A stretch of 34,275 nucleotides of DNA from NCBI GenBank assembly GCA_003279535.1, contig QCHO01000012.1, forward strand, positions 1 to 34,275, given 5' to 3'. Below are positions 30,420-34,275 of this stretch, in pieces. The first letter of the stretch is position 1. Every line of letters starts with the position of its first letter. The DNA comes from Prochlorococcus sp. AG-402-C22 (GTDB lineage Bacteria > Cyanobacteriota > Cyanobacteriia > PCC-6307 > Cyanobiaceae). Made by a program: the position numbers and the translations under genes. Under the pieces are notes generated by a model that was not told where the DNA came from, made no database searches, and saw only the letters and a program-made list of their open reading frames with translations.

Positions 30420-32057
30420 TTATAAAACAATTGGTTCGACTCCACTAACAACAGGAGCGACCTTGTTTAAATTTAATTGATTATTATCTTCAACAAATTG
30501 ATTTAGATTCCACTCGTTTTTAAAAAGAATAACTGGTCTATTCCAACAATCTTTGACTATTTTACAATTAAAAACTCTGCCAAGTTTTTCAATAGCTGGC
30601 CATCCATCAGAGACCCATCTAGCCAATTGATATGGCATTGATTCAAGATTTGCATCTACACTATATTCACTTTTTAACCTGTGAGTTACTACTTCCAACT
30701 GTAATTGCCCAACAGCTGCGAGTATAGGATCTCTTTTGCTCTCATCAAAATCATAAAGGATCTGAACAGCGCCTTCTTCACGAAGTTCATTAACACCCTT
30801 TCTAAAGTTTTTAAATGCTGAAGGATTTGGATTCCTTAGCCAGCTGAATATTTCAGGACTAAAAGATGGTATCCCTTCATACTCTAAATGAGTACCTGTG
30901 TAAAGAGTATCTCCAATAGAAAACATTCCTGGATTATTTAAGCCAATAACATCCCCGGGGTAAGCATCATCAACTACTTCTCTGTCTTGGCCAAATATTT
31001 TTTGGGGTCTTGATAATCTGATTGTTTTCCCAGTTCTGGAATGTTTAACTGACATATCCTTTTCAAATTTTCCACTACAAACTCTTATAAAAGCAACCCT
31101 ATCTCTATGCTTTGGATCCATGTTTGCTTGAAGCTTAAAAACAAATCCACTAAATTCACCACTTGCAGGTTCAATATCCCCCTTATTACTATTTCTTGGA
31201 GTTGGTTTTTGAGCCATCTTAAGAAAACTATCTAAAAATGGTCTTACACCAAAATTAGTCATTGCAGATCCAAAGAAAACAGGAGTTAAAGAGCCATTAA
31301 AAACCTTTTCTTTTTCGAATTTCGATCCTGCCTCATCAAGAACCTCCAATTCTTCAAGTGAGATCTCTAGTAACTCTCTCTCAACATATTTTGACAGCTC
31401 TTTATCTTCAAGACTTAATCTCTTCTCATTCGATTGCTTTCCTCTTACAGCTTTATCAAATAAAATCACCTCTCTTGAAAATCTATCAATAACACCCCTA
31501 AATTCTTCACCACTCCCAATTGGCCAGTTAATAGGTAAAGTACTTAACCCAAGTTCTGATTCAATTTCATCAAGTAAAGAAAATGGCTCTCTTCCTGGTC
31601 TATCCATTTTATTTATGAAAGTAAATATTGGTATTTTTCGCATTTTGCAAACTTCAAACAACTTTCTAGTTTGAGGTTCTAGTCCTTTAGCCGCATCTTC
31701 CAGCATAACTGCATTATCAGCAGCAGCTAATGTTCTATAAGTGTCTTCAGAGAAATCTTGGTGTCCAGGTGTATCTAATAGATTGATTACTGATCTTTCA
31801 TATTCAAATTGCAATACAGTTGATGTAATTGAAATACCTCTTTGTTTCTCAAGTTCCATCCAATCTGACGTAGCTTTTCTCTGATTACCCCTAGCCTTTA
31901 CTGCTCCTGCTTGTTGAATAGCACCACCATACAAAAGAAGCTTCTCTGTAAGAGTAGTTTTCCCCGCATCTGGATGTGAAATAATGGCAAAATTTCTTCT
32001 TTTATTTACCGCATCCAGAATATCCTTATTATTTAAAATTTCAGTATCTAAGCTCAT
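30420..32057 (-). CDS. prfC: Peptide chain release factor 3 (PrfC)
   Basis: This 545-residue GTPase removes RF1 and RF2 from the ribosome after termination. The GTP-binding motifs are [19 protein letters not shown] (about residues 27-45), [31 protein letters not shown] and [12 protein letters not shown]. The RF3-specific downstream region includes [20 protein letters not shown] (about 305-325) and [20 protein letters not shown]. The length fits the family of about 530. It is monocistronic or co-transcribed with the methyltransferase upstream (31-bp gap). Confidence 0.95.
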   Translation of the reverse strand: MSLDTEILNNKDILDAVNKRRNFAIISHPDAGKTTLTEKLLLYGGAIQQAGAVKARGNQRKATSDWMELEKQRGISITSTVLQFEYERSVINLLDTPGHQDFSEDTYRTLAAADNAVMLEDAAKGLEPQTRKLFEVCKMRKIPIFTFINKMDRPGREPFSLLDEIESELGLSTLPINWPIGSGEEFRGVIDRFSREVILFDKAVRGKQSNEKRLSLEDKELSKYVERELLEISLEELEVLDEAGSKFEKEKVFNGSLTPVFFGSAMTNFGVRPFLDSFLKMAQKPTPRNSNKGDIEPASGEFSGFVFKLQANMDPKHRDRVAFIRVCSGKFEKDMSVKHSRTGKTIRLSRPQKIFGQDREVVDDAYPGDVIGLNNPGMFSIGDTLYTGTHLEYEGIPSFSPEIFSWLRNPNPSAFKNFRKGVNELREEGAVQILYDFDESKRDPILAAVGQLQLEVVTHRLKSEYSVDANLESMPYQLARWVSDGWPAIEKLGRVFNCKIVKDCWNRPVILFKNEWNLNQFVEDNNQLNLNKVAPVVSGVEPIVL

Positions 32058-32088
32058 TTATATAAGATAAGGGCCTTTCACTTAGTTC

Positions 32089-32784
32089 TTAAACATTACC
32101 ATAGACTATTAAATATTTATCACCATCTTCAAACACTTCTAAAGAAGATAGGTTATTCTCCAGAGTGAAATTTTTTAACTCTTTAAAAGTATAAGAAGCT
32201 TTTAAAGAGGCATAATAATCATTAGTCAAAGTCTCATTATATTTTTTTGAACATTGTACTTTGAGTTCAAAAGCTGACTTTTCATTTAATGGCCTTTTTA
32301 AATCCTTATGAAAATTTACAGTGATATTACTAGACAAACTTTTTATGGTGTTAAAGAAATCTTCTAGATAGGTAATATGATGGATCAAACTGTTACTTAC
32401 GAGTAAACTTATTTCTTTCGTAAATAAAAAATTATCTGATCTAATGTCCTTTATATCAGAACAAATGTAGCGTAAATTTTTTAATTTTTTTTGATTATTA
32501 GAAATATTTTTCTTATATTCTGCTCTCAAAATCATCTCTTTAGAACCATCTATTCCTATTACTTCGGTATTAGGCCATTTTATTGCTAACTTCTCAGAAA
32601 TATTTCCTGGGCCGCATCCTAAATCAACTATTAAATCTTTTTCACTTAAAGAAATATTTTTTCTCAAAAGATAATGATTTATTTGATTAATTAGATTAAA
32701 TTCCCCTTCTGAAAAATCAGCTTCGTCATAAGAAATGACCTGCTCTTTTTCTTCCATTAATTCAGGTTCAGGGATTCTTTCCAT
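32089..32784 (-). CDS. Class I SAM-dependent methyltransferase
   Basis: This is a 231-residue Rossmann-fold methyltransferase. The SAM site is LIVDLGCGPGNISEKLA (about residues 47-63), with VIGIDGSKEMILRAE (motif II), RYICSDIKDIRSDNF (motif III) and LLVSNSLIHHITYLEDFF (motif IV area). The N-terminal PELMEEKEQVISYDEADFSE resembles small-molecule methyltransferases of the trans-aconitate/ubiquinone-like type. The substrate is unknown. It lies upstream of prfC on the same strand and is divergent from nrdJ. Confidence 0.85.
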   Translation of the reverse strand: MERIPEPELMEEKEQVISYDEADFSEGEFNLINQINHYLLRKNISLSEKDLIVDLGCGPGNISEKLAIKWPNTEVIGIDGSKEMILRAEYKKNISNNQKKLKNLRYICSDIKDIRSDNFLFTKEISLLVSNSLIHHITYLEDFFNTIKSLSSNITVNFHKDLKRPLNEKSAFELKVQCSKKYNETLTNDYYASLKASYTFKELKNFTLENNLSSLEVFEDGDKYLIVYGNV

Positions 32785-32843
32785 ATCAATTCTTGAAACA
32801 AAGATTTCATATTAAACATAATTCTACACAAACCGTTAAATAG

Positions 32844-32914
32844 TGGTAAGAATGGTTGCAGACGCCACAGGTAGAGTTATTCTTCCAGTACGGGTTATTT
32901 ACATACTTTTTTTT
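32844..32914 (+). promoter_or_regulatory. Candidate structured leader upstream of nrdJ
   Basis: A 9-bp stem with a 1-base bulge, TGG-T-AAGAAT (32844-32853) with ATTCTTCCA (32879-32887), is followed by a weak AGTA/TACT stem (32887-32890 with 32904-32907) running into eight T (32907-32914), just before the GTG at 32918. It may be an attenuator-like leader. I see no standard B12-box or other named riboswitch. It is supported only by folding by eye. Confidence 0.3.
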
Positions 32915-32917
32915 ATC

Positions 32918-34275
32918 GTGACTGTTGCACCAAATAAAGCTTCTTCAGAAAGCAATTCCAATAATCTTAAAAAAGATGATTTTCCAAAGACTGCGCCAGC
33001 TGCTTATCCTGTTTTTTTCAGATCTTACAGTAGAAAAACTGCCTCTGGCAAAAGGGAGAACTGGAGTGAAGTAGGTGAAAGAAATTTATCGGGCTTAAAA
33101 GAATTAGGAAAACTTTCTGATGAAGAATTAATCCTAATGAGAGAGATGCAAAGCAACCAAAAAGCCCAACCTTCAGGGAGATGGTTATGGATTGGAGGAA
33201 CTCCTTGGATTAACAAAAACCAAAATTTCTCTGGGGCATACAACTGTACTTCAACAAACTTAATTGATTGGGAAGCCTTCGCTTTGATGATGGACTTAGC
33301 AATGATGGGATGTGGAACAGGTGCAATAATTGAGCCTCATTTTATAAATAATCTACCTACGGTAATAAACAAAATAAATATTAAATCAGTTAGTGAAGTT
33401 GGAATAACTCCTAAAGATCAAAGAGAAGAAAAATCATCATTAGAAATTAAAGGAAAAGATCTTCATATCAAAGTTGGGGATAGCAGAAGAGGGTGGGTAG
33501 ATAGCTATAAATATCTTCTTGAGGCATCAAGTAACGAGAATCTTGAAAGAGAAATTGATGTTTATATTAATTTGGAAGATATTAGGCCTGCTGGAGAATC
33601 ATTAAAAGGTTTTGGTGGTATGGCAAATCCTATCAAATTGAAAGATCTTTACTCTAGAGTCGCATCACTTCTTGGAAAGGCAATTGGCAGGAAATTAAGT
33701 ACAGTAGAGTGTTGTTTATTAATTGATGAAGCTGCAGTAACCATAGTTGCTGGGAATATAAGAAGAAGTGCTGGAATGAGACAATTTGCTTCAGATGATA
33801 ATGAAGCAGCATCGGCAAAAGAAAATTTATGGAGTCAAGATGACAATGGTAATTGGAGAATAGATCCTGAAAAAGATGCCCTCAGGATGGCTAATCATAC
33901 TAGGGTTTATCATACAAAACCCACTTACCAAACTGTTTTGGATGCTGTAACAAAACAATTCCATTCAGGTGAGGGAGCTATTCAATTTGCTCCAGAAGCA
34001 ATCGCAAGGTCAAATGCAGATATTCTCAAAGATGATGAATTGAGAAAGGAATTTATTGAAATCTACTCAGAACAAGGTAAGGATGAAGCGAGGAATTGGA
34101 TAAATAGTAGTTATGGTCCATTCTCTGAAGAAGAGTTAGACCACAGGATGAGCAGATATGGACTTAACCCTTGTGGGGAGATTTTGGGAAATGATTTCCA
34201 CTGCAATTTGGCTGAAGTTCATTTAAATCAGATTGATCCTGGCAATTTTGAAGAGCAAAAAAAAGCTTTTAAAGC
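32918..34275 (+). CDS. nrdJ: Class II (adenosylcobalamin-dependent) ribonucleotide reductase, 5' part
   Basis: The frame is open to the window end, with about 452 codons visible. GTG at 32918 (MTVAPNKASSESNSNNLKK) is preferred over an in-frame ATG at 32852, whose 22 extra codons look like leader rather than protein. The enzyme makes deoxyribonucleotides using a cobalamin radical. Visible motifs: TAPAAYPVFFRSYSRK, PSGRWLWIGGTPWI, SGAYNCTSTNLIDW (active-site Cys), MMGCGTGAIIEPHF, SGEGAIQFAPEAIARSN and NPCGEILGNDFHCNLAEVHL (radical-site Cys and Glu of NPCGE). These fit the monomeric Lactobacillus-type triphosphate reductase. The C-terminal part lies outside the window. Confidence 0.93.
   Translation, partial: MTVAPNKASSESNSNNLKKDDFPKTAPAAYPVFFRSYSRKTASGKRENWSEVGERNLSGLKELGKLSDEELILMREMQSNQKAQPSGRWLWIGGTPWINKNQNFSGAYNCTSTNLIDWEAFALMMDLAMMGCGTGAIIEPHFINNLPTVINKINIKSVSEVGITPKDQREEKSSLEIKGKDLHIKVGDSRRGWVDSYKYLLEASSNENLEREIDVYINLEDIRPAGESLKGFGGMANPIKLKDLYSRVASLLGKAIGRKLSTVECCLLIDEAAVTIVAGNIRRSAGMRQFASDDNEAASAKENLWSQDDNGNWRIDPEKDALRMANHTRVYHTKPTYQTVLDAVTKQFHSGEGAIQFAPEAIARSNADILKDDELRKEFIEIYSEQGKDEARNWINSSYGPFSEEELDHRMSRYGLNPCGEILGNDFHCNLAEVHLNQIDPGNFEEQKKAFK

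Noticed and set aside
32844-32920. Cobalamin riboswitch before nrdJ
   Set aside because: GCCACAGG recalls part of the cobalamin-riboswitch core, but the B12 box and the expected receptor-domain pattern are not present.
1-34275. CRISPR arrays, tRNA genes, transposons or integrases
   Set aside because: No regular direct repeats with spacers, no cloverleaf-like sequence with a T-loop, and no transposase- or integrase-like product was found.

Overview
The window is a 34 kb piece of a very AT-rich cyanobacterial chromosome. It is almost certainly from Prochlorococcus, probably a high-light-adapted type. The evidence is the low GC, tightly packed genes with frequent ATGA overlaps, a high-light-inducible (Hli) protein, cyanobacterial families (Psb32-like TPM protein, DUF3531, CPP1-like J protein, DUF1651, DUF3303), a class II ribonucleotide reductase, and a purK gene followed by what looks like 6S RNA.

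Region 1 (about 1-11,150) looks like a flexible island. It holds about 28 small genes of 28-103 codons, many of them single-pass membrane proteins with no recognisable function. Larger recognisable genes are a short-chain dehydrogenase (4058-4723), an Hli protein (6731-6985) and a 249-residue piece of an NAD+-dependent DNA ligase holding only the NMN-binding and adenylation domains (9480-10229). Two minus-strand cassettes at 7964-8490 and 10500-11078 each begin with a DUF1651 gene. Both share the same promoter (TTGACG, 17-18 bp spacer, TATATT) and a LexA-box-like palindrome just downstream of the -10. They bracket the ligase-like gene, so a DNA-damage-linked module is a testable idea. Other curiosities are a cluster of DnaA-box-like sequences near 1929-2039, a chain of overlapping membrane microgenes (3040-3720), and a 40-codon minus-strand gene with a perfect Shine-Dalgarno sequence (3802-3924).

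Region 2 (about 11,190-34,275) is core genome. On the minus strand purK is followed by 6S RNA and a strong terminator. Then come aroB (shikimate pathway), a MidA-type methyltransferase, a Psb32-like protein, a metallophosphoesterase divergent from nadA (NAD synthesis), a C-terminal processing protease, ispG (isoprenoids) and a family-4 type uracil-DNA glycosylase. An aminotransferase leads directly into a phosphonate/phosphite-type ABC transporter, phnD-phnC-phnE. After that are an SGNH hydrolase, a DUF92 membrane protein, rsmE, DUF3531, an ABC ATPase overlapping hslO, a CPP1-like J protein, prfC, a methyltransferase, and the 5' part of nrdJ, which runs off the end.

Several starts are non-ATG (GTG or TTG). 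The metallophosphoesterase appears to need a CTG or ATT start to keep its metal-binding motif. No tRNA, rRNA, CRISPR array, transposase or integrase was seen.
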